A stretch of 64,000 bases of DNA. It comes from Streptacidiphilus sp. P02-A3a. Its GTDB lineage: Bacteria > Actinomycetota > Actinomycetes > Streptomycetales > Streptomycetaceae. The position numbers were made by a program, and so were the translations under genes. Below are positions 1 through 10,200 of the stretch, in pieces (position 1 is the first letter of the stretch; each line of letters starts with the position of its first letter). Where the stretch lies: NCBI RefSeq assembly GCF_014084105.1, contig NZ_CP048289.1:7139922-7203921 (forward strand), read 5' to 3'. The notes beneath the pieces are model-generated. The model was not told the DNA's origin and did not search any database. It was given only the letters and a program-made list of their open reading frames with translations.

Positions 1-2124
1 GCAGCCGATAAGTGAGTCCCCGCACCGCAGCGCGTGGTCGACGAAGTTGAACGGACGACCCTTCGCGAGAGTGACCAGCCACAACGACAGCTTGGCCAGC
101 TCCACCGCCATCTCATCGACGTCCACGCCGTACAGGCACCGGTCGGCCACCATGCGGCGGGCTTCGAGGAGCAGGGCGTCGCGGTCCTCGCGCTGCTCGC
201 CGAGGCGCGAGGCGATCGCGTCCGGAATCCCGTCGCGCTCCCAAGCTTCTACGACGCGTTCGGACAAGTACCGGCACGCGGAGACCAGAAACGCGCCGGA
301 CCCCATCGCGGGGTCGAGTACCTTCAGTGCCAGGAGCTCCGAGGCGGGGCGCACTCGCCATTCGAGCGGCTGTGTGCCGTCTGCGGGTCGCGGGATGCCG
401 TCGGGTGAGCCGGGCGAGAAGCACAGCGGGTCCAACGTATGCAGCACGATCTCTTCCGCGAGGGCGCGCGGGGTGTAGTGGGTGCCGGAGTCGCGTCGGT
501 CGCCGACTTGAGTGACGATCACCGTCCCCGCAGGGTGAACGATCGGCTCGTCGCGCAGGTCGGAGCGCAGCAGACCGAAGAACGGACGGACCCGTGCTGC
601 GAGGTCGGCGTCATTGTCGCAGGCTGCGTCGAGTTTGCCGATGTCGCCGCCGGTCGGTGAGATCGCGAGCGCCTTGGTGAACTGTGTCGCCGTCATTCCA
701 GCGAGCGTGGTGACTTCCGCTTGAAGACGACCGGCCTCGTTCCAGGCTTCGAGGTCAGTGAGCTTGGCGTCGACCCCCGCCTTCCCCTTAAGGCCCAGGC
801 GTGTCTCCTCCAGCAGGATGGCCGAGTGTTCGAGGAGACCTTCGTAGACATGACCGACCTGTTCGACGTCCAGGCCCTTATAGGACAGTCGTTCCGTCGA
901 GGTGACCTTGCCGGCCGGCGTGGTGCGCTTGAGCTTGATCAGCGCGTCGAGCATGGCAAAGACGACCCGGTCCGTGACTTTCAGCCGCTCCAGCCACGCG
1001 AACCGCTTCGGGTCGAACAGTGATCCGCCGTACGCCGGGATCCACATGTCCGGATGGCTGGCTCCGCCGTGGACCGCCCGGAAGGTGGCGAGCAGTGTGG
1101 GCCAGGCGGCCTTCCAGCGGTCGGCGATGTCGGCGTCGTCCTGGTCGAGCCGGTCGTAGAGCTTGGTGACCGAGTAGGAGTCGGCGTACAGCTCGTCGCC
1201 TGCGGGCAGCAGCCCCTGCTCCTCCGCGTACAGCAGGAAGACGATGCGCATCATGACGGTCAGTGCCGCCCGGTAGACCGTGCGCGGGGCGACCCCCGCC
1301 AGCACGGTGCCGCCGGCTTCGCGGTCAAGCCGCGACAGCTCCGCGACCAGCAGCTCGACGGCAGCACGGACCTGCTTGCCGAGAGTCTTGGTGACGGCGG
1401 TGGTGTCGTCCGCCGTGCGCGTGAACAGGGCGGCGAGGGCGTCGCTGTCCCTGCCTTCACGGTCCTTGGCGGGCATCGCGGCGCAGTGTGCACCGAGCAG
1501 TGAGGCGAAGGCCCGCAGTAGCAGTGGCTCCTCGAACCAGGTGTCCGCGTCGAAGACCGCCACCGATGTCGGCATCGTGGGCCGGGCGTGGACCAGGACC
1601 CACAGGCTGCCGTTGGTGAGCAGCGCGAGTGGGACCGCACGACGGCGGCACAGCTCCGCGGCCTGCTCGGCAAGTGACGGCAGGCCTTTCTTGGCTCGGG
1701 TTAGGGATTCGTCCCAGGGACGGCGGTAGATCAGGATACGTTCGGCCGCGCCGGGTAGGCCGCTGGTCGGATCGGGCGGCCCCATCAGCAACGCGTCCGG
1801 GGCGGTGCCGCCGACCTGGGCCAACTCGCGGGGCAGCAGGGAGCCCTGGCGCAGTGCCTGGCCCCGGTAGCCGAGCAGTTCCTCCAGGACCAGGTGCTGC
1901 CAGACGGAGCACAGGGTCGCCGGGTCGCCCTGCAGTTCGGCCCATGCCTGCCGGATCCGCTTCCGCACGGGGGTCTCGACAGCGTCGATGCCCTGCGGGA
2001 ACGCCTCGGCGAGGACCTTGGCGGAGAGGAACGGGCCGTCCGGGCGTAGCAGGTTGAGCCATTCGGCGTGCTGCTCGATCGGAGTCTGCTGCACGGTCTT
2101 CGGGATGAGGGCATGCGGGGGCAT
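1..2124 (-). CDS. drmMI: DISARM-type N6-adenine DNA methyltransferase, 3' end beyond window
   Basis: The reading frame is open from the ATG at 2124 to the left edge (708 residues seen). About residues 603-611 read DPAMGSGAF, the SAM-binding motif I of class I N6-adenine methyltransferases of the Eco57I/PglX/DISARM type; the catalytic NPPY motif would lie beyond the window. The N-terminal 600 residues have the mixed alpha-rich look of the type IIG specificity/helical region. The start ATG shares one base with the stop of the upstream helicase (TGATG), so translation is probably coupled. In DISARM class 1 this gene follows drmD and methylates host DNA for self-recognition. A generic type IIG methylase is the alternative. 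Confidence 0.8.
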   Translation of the reverse strand, partial: MPPHALIPKTVQQTPIEQHAEWLNLLRPDGPFLSAKVLAEAFPQGIDAVETPVRKRIRQAWAELQGDPATLCSVWQHLVLEELLGYRGQALRQGSLLPRELAQVGGTAPDALLMGPPDPTSGLPGAAERILIYRRPWDESLTRAKKGLPSLAEQAAELCRRRAVPLALLTNGSLWVLVHARPTMPTSVAVFDADTWFEEPLLLRAFASLLGAHCAAMPAKDREGRDSDALAALFTRTADDTTAVTKTLGKQVRAAVELLVAELSRLDREAGGTVLAGVAPRTVYRAALTVMMRIVFLLYAEEQGLLPAGDELYADSYSVTKLYDRLDQDDADIADRWKAAWPTLLATFRAVHGGASHPDMWIPAYGGSLFDPKRFAWLERLKVTDRVVFAMLDALIKLKRTTPAGKVTSTERLSYKGLDVEQVGHVYEGLLEHSAILLEETRLGLKGKAGVDAKLTDLEAWNEAGRLQAEVTTLAGMTATQFTKALAISPTGGDIGKLDAACDNDADLAARVRPFFGLLRSDLRDEPIVHPAGTVIVTQVGDRRDSGTHYTPRALAEEIVLHTLDPLCFSPGSPDGIPRPADGTQPLEWRVRPASELLALKVLDPAMGSGAFLVSACRYLSERVVEAWERDGIPDAIASRLGEQREDRDALLLEARRMVADRCLYGVDVDEMAVELAKLSLWLVTLAKGRPFNFVDHALRCGDSLIGC

Positions 2125-5100
2125 CAGCGGCCTGCCTGGTTCGTGTGGGTGCCGGCGACAGTCAGCGAGGCGGGGACGAGGAAGGTGACCGCCACGGGGA
2201 AGCGGCGTGCGACCGGGTTCGCGTAGCGGTGGCGCAGGGCTTCGGACTCGGATTCGAGCTGCGCCGGAATGGCGGCGAGCCGCGTCTCCAGCTCCGTGTG
2301 GTCCTTGTGGAGCTGTTCGCGTTCCGTGTCTACGCTCAGCAGCGAGTCCTGGTGCCACAGCGCATTCGTGTTCAGGGATTCGCGAATATTGCGTTCGAGC
2401 TCGGTCAGGACCGACTGCATGGCCTTGACGTCCTCCTCGCAGCGCTTGTCCAGTACCTTTCCCTGCTTGCGCGCGATCTTGTCGGACTCGTTCTTCAGCG
2501 CCTTACCGAGCGGGGCCTCCAGCGCACCCCACATCCCGGTGAGCCGGTCGAGGAACTCTGACGGCGGCGCGTCCTCCGACGCAGCGGCTAGCCAGTGTTC
2601 CAACACGTCCGCGTTCTTCTCCACGGACAGCTTGCCGTGTTCGATCATCCCGCCGGCGAGGGCGATCTGCTCGTGCAGGCGCACGCCTCGGTTTCCGGTG
2701 AGGACGACCCGGCCGTGTGCGATGACGGCCGGGTTACGCAGCAGGTCGCCGGGCACGATCCGCGCGGTGACACGGGTCAGGTGGGCACCGGGTTCGTCGC
2801 CCTGGGACCACAGTTCAGCGCGAAGCAGACGCAGACACAGGTCAACCAGGCGGTGGTTCAGGTGCAGCAGGACGACGTCGGTGCGTCCGGCGTAGTCCTG
2901 GTCGAAGGTGACCGGGCGCTGCCTGCCGCTGACCGGGTGCCGCAGTCCGTCGTTACGAGCCTGCGCCCACCCCTCCTTGAGCTCCGGGAGCTTGAAGCAG
3001 CGCGCGCCGACGCCCTTGGGCGACGGAGTATCGATCAGGTCCTTGTTATGGGCCAAACGAAGCGCGGTGCGCACTACCCGCTCGATCGTCTCCGGATTCA
3101 GGTTCAGTTCGGTGCGGGTTCGGGTCAGCTGCTCCTGCGCCTCCTGCAGATCGTGCGCCAGATTCCGTTCGATCTTCAGCACGGCCTTGCCGGCCCGGTT
3201 CTTGATCTCCCGGTCGGTGGTCTGCCAACTGGATCGCCTGCCAAGCATCTTCTGCTCGACCTGGCTGGCGATCACCTCTCCGGCGCTGCCGAGGTCGGTT
3301 CGGATCTGGTCGACCTTGCGCACCGCGACGCCGAGGAACGCCATGGCGTCCTCCAGCGTGCCCTCGGTGAAGCCGGTGTCCTCTTCGCGCTCCCGGTCCC
3401 AGCCCTCGGGGACGAAGTGCACGATCTCGACTTTCGACGCGGTCTGGCCGTGGCGGTCCACCCGGCCGTTGCGTTGCTCGAGGCGGTTAGGGTTCCAGGG
3501 GATCTCCCAGTGCAGCACCCGATGGCAGTGGTTCTGCAGGTTGATGCCCTCGCTTGCCGAGTCGGTGGCGAGCAGGATCCGCATAGGGTCGATGTCCGGG
3601 TCGTCCTGGAAGACGTTCTTGACCCGCTCGCGGTCGTCCTTGTCCTGGCCGCCGTAGAGCTGTGCGATGGCCTCGTTCGGGACTCCGGCCCCGATCAGAC
3701 GCTCGTACAACCAGCGCTGGGTGTCGCGGTACTCGGTGAACACGATGACCCGCTCACCGTTCCAGGAGCCGGTCGAGCCGTCGGCGCCGTTCTGCTGGAC
3801 GATATCGCGCAGCCAGCCGAGGAACGCGGCGAATTTCCCGTCCGACTGCTCCGCGTTGCGGTCTCCCCAGTCGCGGAGGTCCTCCAGCATCTGCTTCTCG
3901 AGCGGAGTCAGCGGCGGAGCGAACCGGCGAGCCGTGACCAGGGCCTCCTGCGCCGCCGTCGCGAATGCCTCGTCGTCCTCGGCCGTCTCGTCCAACTGCC
4001 CGATCATCTGTGCGAGGACCTTCTCGGCTGCCGTATACGCGCCGCGGTCGTGGTCACGCTCAGTGTCGTTGCAGTTCTCGCGGGTGAGCATTGTCTTCAG
4101 GTGGGTGTCCACCGTGTTGGCGAAGGCCTTCGGGCTGGACAGGAAACGGCGCTTGAGGAGGGTGACGACGAAGTCAGCAGCGCGACTCGGCGCGATGCCC
4201 GCGAATGCCGACTGCCCGGAGATCGTCTCGCGGCGGGACTCCGCATACCGGTTGAGCTTCGCGTAGGCGTCGCGCGTGCCGGCGTCGTAGGAGACCTCCA
4301 ACGGGTGATCGAGGTCTCGGTCGGGGAATCGCGGGCTGCCGTCCCAGTTCGGCGGCAGATCCCGCTTCAGCCGGCGCACCATCACCTGAGCCTTGGCCTC
4401 CTCCGAGGGCACCAGGGTGCGAGCGAAGCGGTGGCTGTCGAGCAGGGCCAGCAGCGCGGTGAAGGACTCCAGGTAGCCGTTGTGCGGGGTCGCCGAGAGA
4501 AACAGTCGGTGCTCGGTGTGCGGGGCCAGGGTCTTGATCGCATTCGTGCGCTGCGAGTCGACGGCGTACTTCCCCGAGCCGGAGGGCGCGCAGGTGTGCA
4601 CCTCATCGACAACGAGGAGGTCGAAGGCACGCGGGTACTGGGGCACCGCCGGCAGGACCGAGCGCAGCAGCGCCATCGGGCGATCGCGCTTCAGCCAGTC
4701 GATCGAGACGATCAACCGCGGGTAGTGCGTCCACGGATTCGCGTAGAGCCCACGGGACCGGCGCAGCTCCTTCAGAAGCTCCGCGTCCACAATCTTGAAC
4801 TTCAGGCCGAACTTGTCCCGCATCTCGTCGCGCCACTGAAGAGTGAGTGAAGCCGGGCAGACGATCAGCATCGTTCGCGCCCGATGCCGCAACATCAGCT
4901 CCTGCATCACAAGCCCGGCTTCGATGGTCTTGCCGAGGCCGACGTCGTCCGCGATCAGCAGGTTTGTGCGCGGCATCTGCAGCGCCCGCACCACCGGGTC
5001 AAGCTGGTAGTCCTCGGGCTTGACCCCAGAGCGGAACGGGGCCTGCAACAACGTCTTGTCCGCCGTCGCCACCGAACCCCAACGCACCGCGTTCAGGAAG

Positions 5101-5426
5101 GCGTCCAACTTCGCAGGGTCGTCGAACCCGCCCGCAGGGCTGGGCAGCGCGTGCTGCTCACGGGCAGTGGCGCCGGGCTCCAGCTCCCACAGGACGCGGA
5201 GCTCTTCGTCGCCGGCATCCCCATCCACTGACACCAGGGAAACCAGGTGCTGCGCCTCCGCGAGCAGAGGGCTTCCCGGCTGCTCAGCCGCGATCGAGGA
5301 CCGCTCGACCGCCGTTGCCACCCAGTTCCGGTTACGCACCGTAACAAGTTGGCCCACGGTCGGTACCTCGACGTCCTGCACGAGCAGGTCGCCCTCGCGG
5401 AGGTCTCCGGTACTCACCTGTGACAA
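2124..5426 (-). CDS. drmD: SNF2-family helicase of DISARM class 1 (DrmD-like)
   Basis: A 1100-residue SF2/SNF2 ATPase. Visible motifs: Walker A DDVGLGKT (160-167), Walker B DEVH (274-277), motif III SATPHNG (311-317) and, near residue 650, the C-terminal lobe signature RNGRVDRHGQ preceded by a SEGINLQ segment. The C-terminal 400 residues are predicted mostly helical. Such helicases preceding an adenine methylase on one transcript are the hallmark of DISARM class 1, where they act against incoming phage DNA. The annotated start is TTG at 5426 after GGGAG; a GTG at 5417 after GGAAG is as likely. It overlaps drmMI by one base. Confidence 0.85.
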   Translation of the reverse strand: MSQVSTGDLREGDLLVQDVEVPTVGQLVTVRNRNWVATAVERSSIAAEQPGSPLLAEAQHLVSLVSVDGDAGDEELRVLWELEPGATAREQHALPSPAGGFDDPAKLDAFLNAVRWGSVATADKTLLQAPFRSGVKPEDYQLDPVVRALQMPRTNLLIADDVGLGKTIEAGLVMQELMLRHRARTMLIVCPASLTLQWRDEMRDKFGLKFKIVDAELLKELRRSRGLYANPWTHYPRLIVSIDWLKRDRPMALLRSVLPAVPQYPRAFDLLVVDEVHTCAPSGSGKYAVDSQRTNAIKTLAPHTEHRLFLSATPHNGYLESFTALLALLDSHRFARTLVPSEEAKAQVMVRRLKRDLPPNWDGSPRFPDRDLDHPLEVSYDAGTRDAYAKLNRYAESRRETISGQSAFAGIAPSRAADFVVTLLKRRFLSSPKAFANTVDTHLKTMLTRENCNDTERDHDRGAYTAAEKVLAQMIGQLDETAEDDEAFATAAQEALVTARRFAPPLTPLEKQMLEDLRDWGDRNAEQSDGKFAAFLGWLRDIVQQNGADGSTGSWNGERVIVFTEYRDTQRWLYERLIGAGVPNEAIAQLYGGQDKDDRERVKNVFQDDPDIDPMRILLATDSASEGINLQNHCHRVLHWEIPWNPNRLEQRNGRVDRHGQTASKVEIVHFVPEGWDREREEDTGFTEGTLEDAMAFLGVAVRKVDQIRTDLGSAGEVIASQVEQKMLGRRSSWQTTDREIKNRAGKAVLKIERNLAHDLQEAQEQLTRTRTELNLNPETIERVVRTALRLAHNKDLIDTPSPKGVGARCFKLPELKEGWAQARNDGLRHPVSGRQRPVTFDQDYAGRTDVVLLHLNHRLVDLCLRLLRAELWSQGDEPGAHLTRVTARIVPGDLLRNPAVIAHGRVVLTGNRGVRLHEQIALAGGMIEHGKLSVEKNADVLEHWLAAASEDAPPSEFLDRLTGMWGALEAPLGKALKNESDKIARKQGKVLDKRCEEDVKAMQSVLTELERNIRESLNTNALWHQDSLLSVDTEREQLHKDHTELETRLAAIPAQLESESEALRHRYANPVARRFPVAVTFLVPASLTVAGTHTNQAGR

Positions 5427-5769
5427 CTTCCGCTCCCGAATCGCCCGTCGTTCCCTACATATCCTGTCACGTGCTTGTGCCTCCCCGAGGTACGGCGAAG
5501 CTGGTCGGCCACCCCTCAGCCGGCCTCCGCGAGTTGATCGCTACGGATGGGCGCCCACACCTCTGAAACCGGCGCCGAGGCCGATAGCGATCAGTTGTAT
5601 CGCAGCCTGGCATCCGCCACTGACAGAACCCCTGCTCCCAGTGCCCTACCCGGTCCGCAACGCCGAGCAGTTACAAGTCCGGCACCGGCCTGGCCCCTCC
5701 CTCAGCAGCAAAACCAGCTGCACCTTCGAAAGCGTATTCTGCCGCCTCAGGCACTGGGAGGGGATGGTC
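5427..5769. other. Intergenic region between drmD and helicase fragment
   Basis: This divergent region should carry the drmD promoter and that of the broken helicase gene. I see no coding signal, repeat or RNA gene. A TATTCT hexamer lies near 5738 upstream of the helicase fragment but has no convincing -35. Confidence 0.4.
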
Positions 5770-6204
5770 ATGCCGACGCTCGGCTTGCACCGCGACTTCG
5801 TCAAGGAGTTCGTGGTCCTGGAATGGCCTGTCCAGAAGCTGGTCGCGGAGGCTCGGGACAAATTCGAGCACTCCTCGGCCACCGGGCAACACCTGGAGAA
5901 GCTCAGCCACGGTCGGGACCCGCGGCTCAAGACCATCCGCATCGACGGGTTCTACCGCGGCGTGGTCCTCGCCCCCGCGACCGGTGACAGCTTCCTACTG
6001 CTCAAGGTGCTGCCGCACGACGACGCCATCGCCTGGTCACTGACCAGTCGCGCGTCAGTCGACGCCGCCACCCAAGGCATCGAGATCCGTGACGACGTCG
6101 CCATCGAGCGCCTAGCCGACGGTCTCACTCTGTCGATGCCACCGGCTTCCGGGCCAGGGCTGATATTCCGCCATGTGTCCGATGCAGACATCGCCCGTCT
6201 GGGG
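5770..6204 (+). pseudogene. Truncated UvrD-type helicase, RelE-like N-terminal domain only
   Basis: The 145 residues from ATG 5770 (after a GGAGGGG ribosome site) match from memory the N-terminal domain of actinobacterial UvrD/Rep helicases that begin with a RelE/ParE-toxin-like module: features are LHRDFVKEF at the start, LEKLSHGRDPRLKTIRID, RGVVLAP and KVLPHDDAIAW, then HVSDADIARLG. The several-hundred-residue helicase part is missing. After about 6204 the frame simply runs backwards through an IS110 fragment to 6741, so the long reading frame is an artefact. The helicase was probably a defence or repair gene of the island, lost by an IS-mediated deletion. Confidence 0.6.
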
Positions 6205-6740
6205 GGTGCCTCTATGTCTTTCGTCAAGGCACCCCTGTCGGGTTTGGGGTGGTTCGGGGTTGCTGGTTTATGCGGCGAGCCCGAGGTCCTTCGGCATCCG
6301 GGATTCGTAGAAGGTGCCGTCGCGGAGCATCGCGAACAGGACGCCGATGCGTTGGCGGGCGAGGCGGAGGAGGGCTTGGGTTTGGGTCTTGCCGCGGGCT
6401 CGTTGCTTGTCGTAGTAGGCGCGGGAGGCGGGATCGGCGTTCATGCAGGCGAAGGCGGACAGGAACATGGCCCGTTTGAGCTGCCGGTTTCCGCCTCGGG
6501 GTGCGTGTTCACCGTGAATCGAGGTGCCCGACGACTTTGTCGTCGGCGCGAGTCCGGCGTAGGAGGCCAGGTGTCCGGCGGTGGGGAAACTGGTGCCGTC
6601 GCCAACGGTGACCAGCAGGACGGCAGCGGTCCTGACGCCGACGCCGGGCATCGACGTCAGGACATGCGAAAGAGGGAGGCCCTCCAGCAGGGCGTTGATC
6701 TGGGTTTCCATCGCCCGGCGCTGGGGGTGGACGGCGGCTA
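6203..6740 (-). mobile_element. IS110-family transposase remnant (C-terminal half)
   Basis: On the minus strand, about 6736 to the stop at 6268 encodes the C-terminal Transposase_20 region of IS110 enzymes: SMPGVGVRTAAVLL, then YAGLAP, GGNRQLKRA and QALLRLARQRIGVLFAML. About 155 residues remain of a usual 350-400; the N-terminal DEDD catalytic part is gone. A 9-bp stem (GGGGTGCCT 6203-6211 with AGGCACCCC 6227-6235) lies just past the stop and may be the element's 3' end structure. The fragment joins a helicase gene on its left and a kinase gene on its right. Confidence 0.8.
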
Positions 6741-7150
6741 GATGCCACGTGGCGTTCAGCAGCAGCACGTTCTCCGGCTTCAGATCGCGGTGCACGAGTC
6801 GCCCTCAAGGTCGGCGAGCGCGGTGACGACGTCCGTCAGGACCTTCACGCACTCCTCCAGCGGAAGCGCGCCGCCGGCGTCCATCAGGTGCTTGCGCAAC
6901 GACTTGTCGGCGCGCGGCATGACGATCGCGTAATCGTTGCCGTACATGCCGCTGTCGATGATCGGGATGACGTTCCGCTTGCCCGCCCCGTCGAACAGCA
7001 GCTCGCGGCTGGTGCCGGGCCGTTCGCGATCAGTTTGGTCGCGAACGGGTCGCCGTCAGTGGACTCGGCGAGGAACACCTTGCCGTAGGTGCCGCCTGCC
7101 AGGAACGAGCCGAGCACCCGTTCGTGCTTGTCGAGCTTTAGCCTGGTCAT
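6736..7150 (-). pseudogene. Ser/Thr protein kinase, frameshifted and truncated by IS110
   Basis: From ATG 7150 (after AGGGG) the frame encodes the glycine-rich loop LAGGTYGKVFLAE. Around 7015-7020 the homology moves to another frame, giving RNVIPIIDSGMYGNDYAIVM and then VVTALADLEG. Near 6795 it moves again to give the catalytic-loop motif HRDLKPENVLLLN. Just after this (about 6736) the sequence turns into IS110 transposase, so the DFG and APE motifs and the whole C-lobe are lost. Two frameshifts plus truncation make a functional kinase impossible unless the sequence has errors. Its family role in the island is unknown; kinases of this type are common in streptomycetes. Confidence 0.75.
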
Positions 7151-7263
7151 GAACAAACCCCTCGTCCTGCTCCACCGCTGGCAACGTCGTCTCAGGTCCG
7201 GACGTGTCGGAAGATAAGGCTATTAGCGACCGATTGCTCCGCGACCACAATCGACATTCAATG

Positions 7264-7288
7264 ACCGTAGCATATGGAGTGCTACGGT
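7264..7288. promoter_or_regulatory. Perfect 9-bp inverted repeat over the start of the XRE-nuclease-NTPase gene
   Basis: ACCGTAGCA (7264-7272) and TGCTACGGT (7280-7288) are exact inverted repeats separated by seven bases. They lie directly upstream of the GTG at 7295 and contain the alternative ATG at 7274. Because the encoded protein starts with an XRE DNA-binding domain, this is a good candidate autoregulatory operator. Confidence 0.6.
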
Positions 7289-7294
7289 ACTGGC

Positions 7295-10200
7295 GTGACG
7301 GAACTGGGCTTTGGTGCGGTGGTGCGACAGGCGCGGCTTGCGCATGGCTGGAAGCAGGCGGACCTCGCCAAGCGCGTCGGTATGAGCCAGCGCGCGGTGA
7401 GCAACTGGGAGAGGGGCGCGGCCGAGCCGGACGACGCCGTCCGGGACCGGGTGCGTGCTGTACTGGGGCTGCGCGACCCAGCCGCGGCGGGGGCAGTGCG
7501 CGCTGAGCCTGTCTATCCGGGGCGTGCCCTGGTCGGCGAATTGCCGTTGGATCGGCTGAGCCCGGAGGACTTCGAGGAGTTCATCGCCAACCTCGTAGCA
7601 GCCTCTTATCCTGGGACGTTCGTCAGCAGGATCGGGAAGACCGGACACACGCAAGGCGGGTACGACGTGCACGTCGAATCCTCGGGCGCGCTAGTGGTCG
7701 GGGTGCAGTGCAAGCGCGAGGCGCAGTTCGGGCCGAAGAAGGTCGCCGATGCCGTCGACGAGGTCCGTAAGGCCGCCGCGAAGGAGGGGGCCGAGCCGGT
7801 CGGCGTCTCAGTCATTGCCTTGTCCCGGATCGCCAGCCCGGACGCCCGCAAGGAGATGCGCAAGCATCCAGGCTGGGAGCTATGGGACCGGAACGATCTG
7901 TCGCGCAAAGTGCGCGACCTAGGCTTGGATCGCGCGATCCCCATCGTCAGGCAGTTCTTCCCCCTGATGCTGACCGACTTCCTCGGCGTCGTGCGCCCCG
8001 GCCCCTGGCTGGGCGACCGGCAGTACATCGACCGCTGGTACACCGACAACATCTACACGCACCGCTGGCGCCTGGTAGGTTCCCCCGACGCTGTCGACAC
8101 CCTCGCCGGATTCGCTGCCCGCAGCCGGGGCAGCATCAGGCTGTTGACCGGCCTCGGAGGCTCGGGAAAGACGAAGGTGTTGACGGAGGTGTGCCGTCGC
8201 GCTGCCGCGGGCAAAGTCGCCGTCCGGATTCTGGAGCCCGACGCCGAGGTCGAGCCCGAGTCCTTCGAGCAGTTGCCCAGCGGCGCCCTGCTGGTCATCA
8301 TCGACGACGCCCACGACGAGAACGTCCCGCTGGGCAGGGTCGTCGCCGGCGTTCAAAAGGCGAACCCGCAGGCGAATATCCTGGTGTCGCTGCGACCCTA
8401 TGGGGTCGCGTACGTGCGCGCCGAGCTGCGCCGCGTCGGCTTTCACAGCGCCGACACGCCGGAGGTGAAGGTTCCAGGGCTGGATCTGGAGGCCGCGACG
8501 GAGCTCGCGTGTGAAGTGCTGGAGGAGTCGTTGCGTCACTTCGGCCCGCAGTTGGCCGCCGCCGCTTCGGACTGCCCGCTGCTGATCACGACCGGGGCCG
8601 CGTTGGTCAACCGCGGAGAGCTGAACCCGGAAGGATTCCAGGACGATCAGCGGCTGCACGCCGAGCTCATCGACCACCTCGCCGAAGCGTTGACCGCGCA
8701 GTCCGAAGCCGACAGTCCGGCACGCCGGAACGTGCTCACCGCGCTGGCTGCCTACCAGCCGGTCGATCTGTCCGATGCGCAGACCCGCACCTCCCTGGAG
8801 CAGCTGACCGGCTTGGACTTCGCCCAGACCGGGCCACTTGTGTCGGACCTGGAGGACGCCGGGCTGGTGCTGCGCCGCGGCGCTACCGTGCGTGTAGTGC
8901 CCGACCTACTGGGCGACGCGCTGCTGAGCCGGGCGGCCCGCCACCGTGGAGCGGAGGTGCCGACCGGGTACTTGGACAAGGCGCTGAGTGCAGCGCAGGG
9001 CGCTGCGGTCCGGAACCTGATCGTCAACGCCGGGCGGGTCGACTGGCAAGCCGCGGGCAGCGGCCCGAACGGCTCCGGCCTGATCGAGCCGCTGTGGGAG
9101 CTGGTGGAGGCCGCGTTCCGCGACAGCGATGCCGCCGACCGCGCCGCCACCCTGGAATTGGTCGCCAAGATCGCGTTTTACCAGCCGCGCCGGTCCCTGC
9201 AGCTGGTGCAGTGGGCGATGGCGCACCCGGCGGAGCCGGCCAGCAAGGATATCGGGTTCGGATTCACCCACGCCTTCACCGACGACGACGTCCGTCAGGC
9301 GTTGGCACAGGTCCTGCGCCCGATTGCCTGGTACTCCGAGCTGTTCCCGAAAGCCGCCGAGCTGCTGTGGACTCTGGCGGCCGGTGACGGGCGCGAGCCC
9401 CACCGGTTCCCCGACCACCCCCGGCGCGTGCTCGAGGAGTTGGCGTCCTTCACCCGTCAGGGCCCGACCTGGTACCAGCGGACGCTGGTGGGACTGGTTG
9501 ACCGCTGGCTGAACCGGGATCAGGGCACCGTGATCAGCAGCCCGCTGATGGTGCTGGGACCGCTGCTGGCCACCAGCGGCCACGATGAGCAGTGGACACC
9601 AGGCACCCTGGTTTTCCGGCCCTACGCCCTGATCCCCACGCCGCAAGTCCTCGAGCTGCGCTCCGCCGTCCTCGACCTCGCCTTCGAACAGCTGGGCGGC
9701 GACCGCCCGGACTGGGCCGCCGAGGCAGCTGGCCTCATCGGGGCCGCGTTCACGCTCGCCCCCGCCGGCTTCGGCTTGACGATCAGCGAAGAGCTGCAGC
9801 AGGACTGGTCACTACACTTCGCCGAAGTGCTTCAACGCCTGCACGATTTCCTCACCGAACACTCGCTGGGCCCCACGATGCTTGTTGCCGTCCGCGGCTA
9901 CCTCCAGTGGACCGGTGAATACGGGCCCGAGCAACTGCGCCGCCGCGCCCAGGCCATCACCAAGGACATGCCGACGACCGCGAAACACCGGCTGGCCCGC
10001 GCCCTTCACGGCGGACCCGTCAACCCAGTCGACAACCCCGATTTGGCCGTTCGGGACCAGCTGCAGCAACGCCTGTTCACCGACGCCGTGTCCGGCATCG
10101 CCGACTGGCCGGACAAGCAGGTCACCCACCAGATCAACGCACTGCTGCGCGATGAGCGCGCGGTATTCGGCCCCGATACCGGCCGGTCTCGCCCCTTCAT

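Noticed and set aside
2595..4850. 751-codon plus-strand frame antisense to drmD
   Set aside because: It mirrors the codon pattern of the helicase on the other strand; the minus strand has all SNF2 motifs. Long antisense frames are common in GC-rich coding DNA.
5020..6741. 573-codon plus-strand frame
   Set aside because: It begins antisense to drmD, passes through the true RelE-like fragment and ends antisense to the IS110 transposase, so it is not a single gene.
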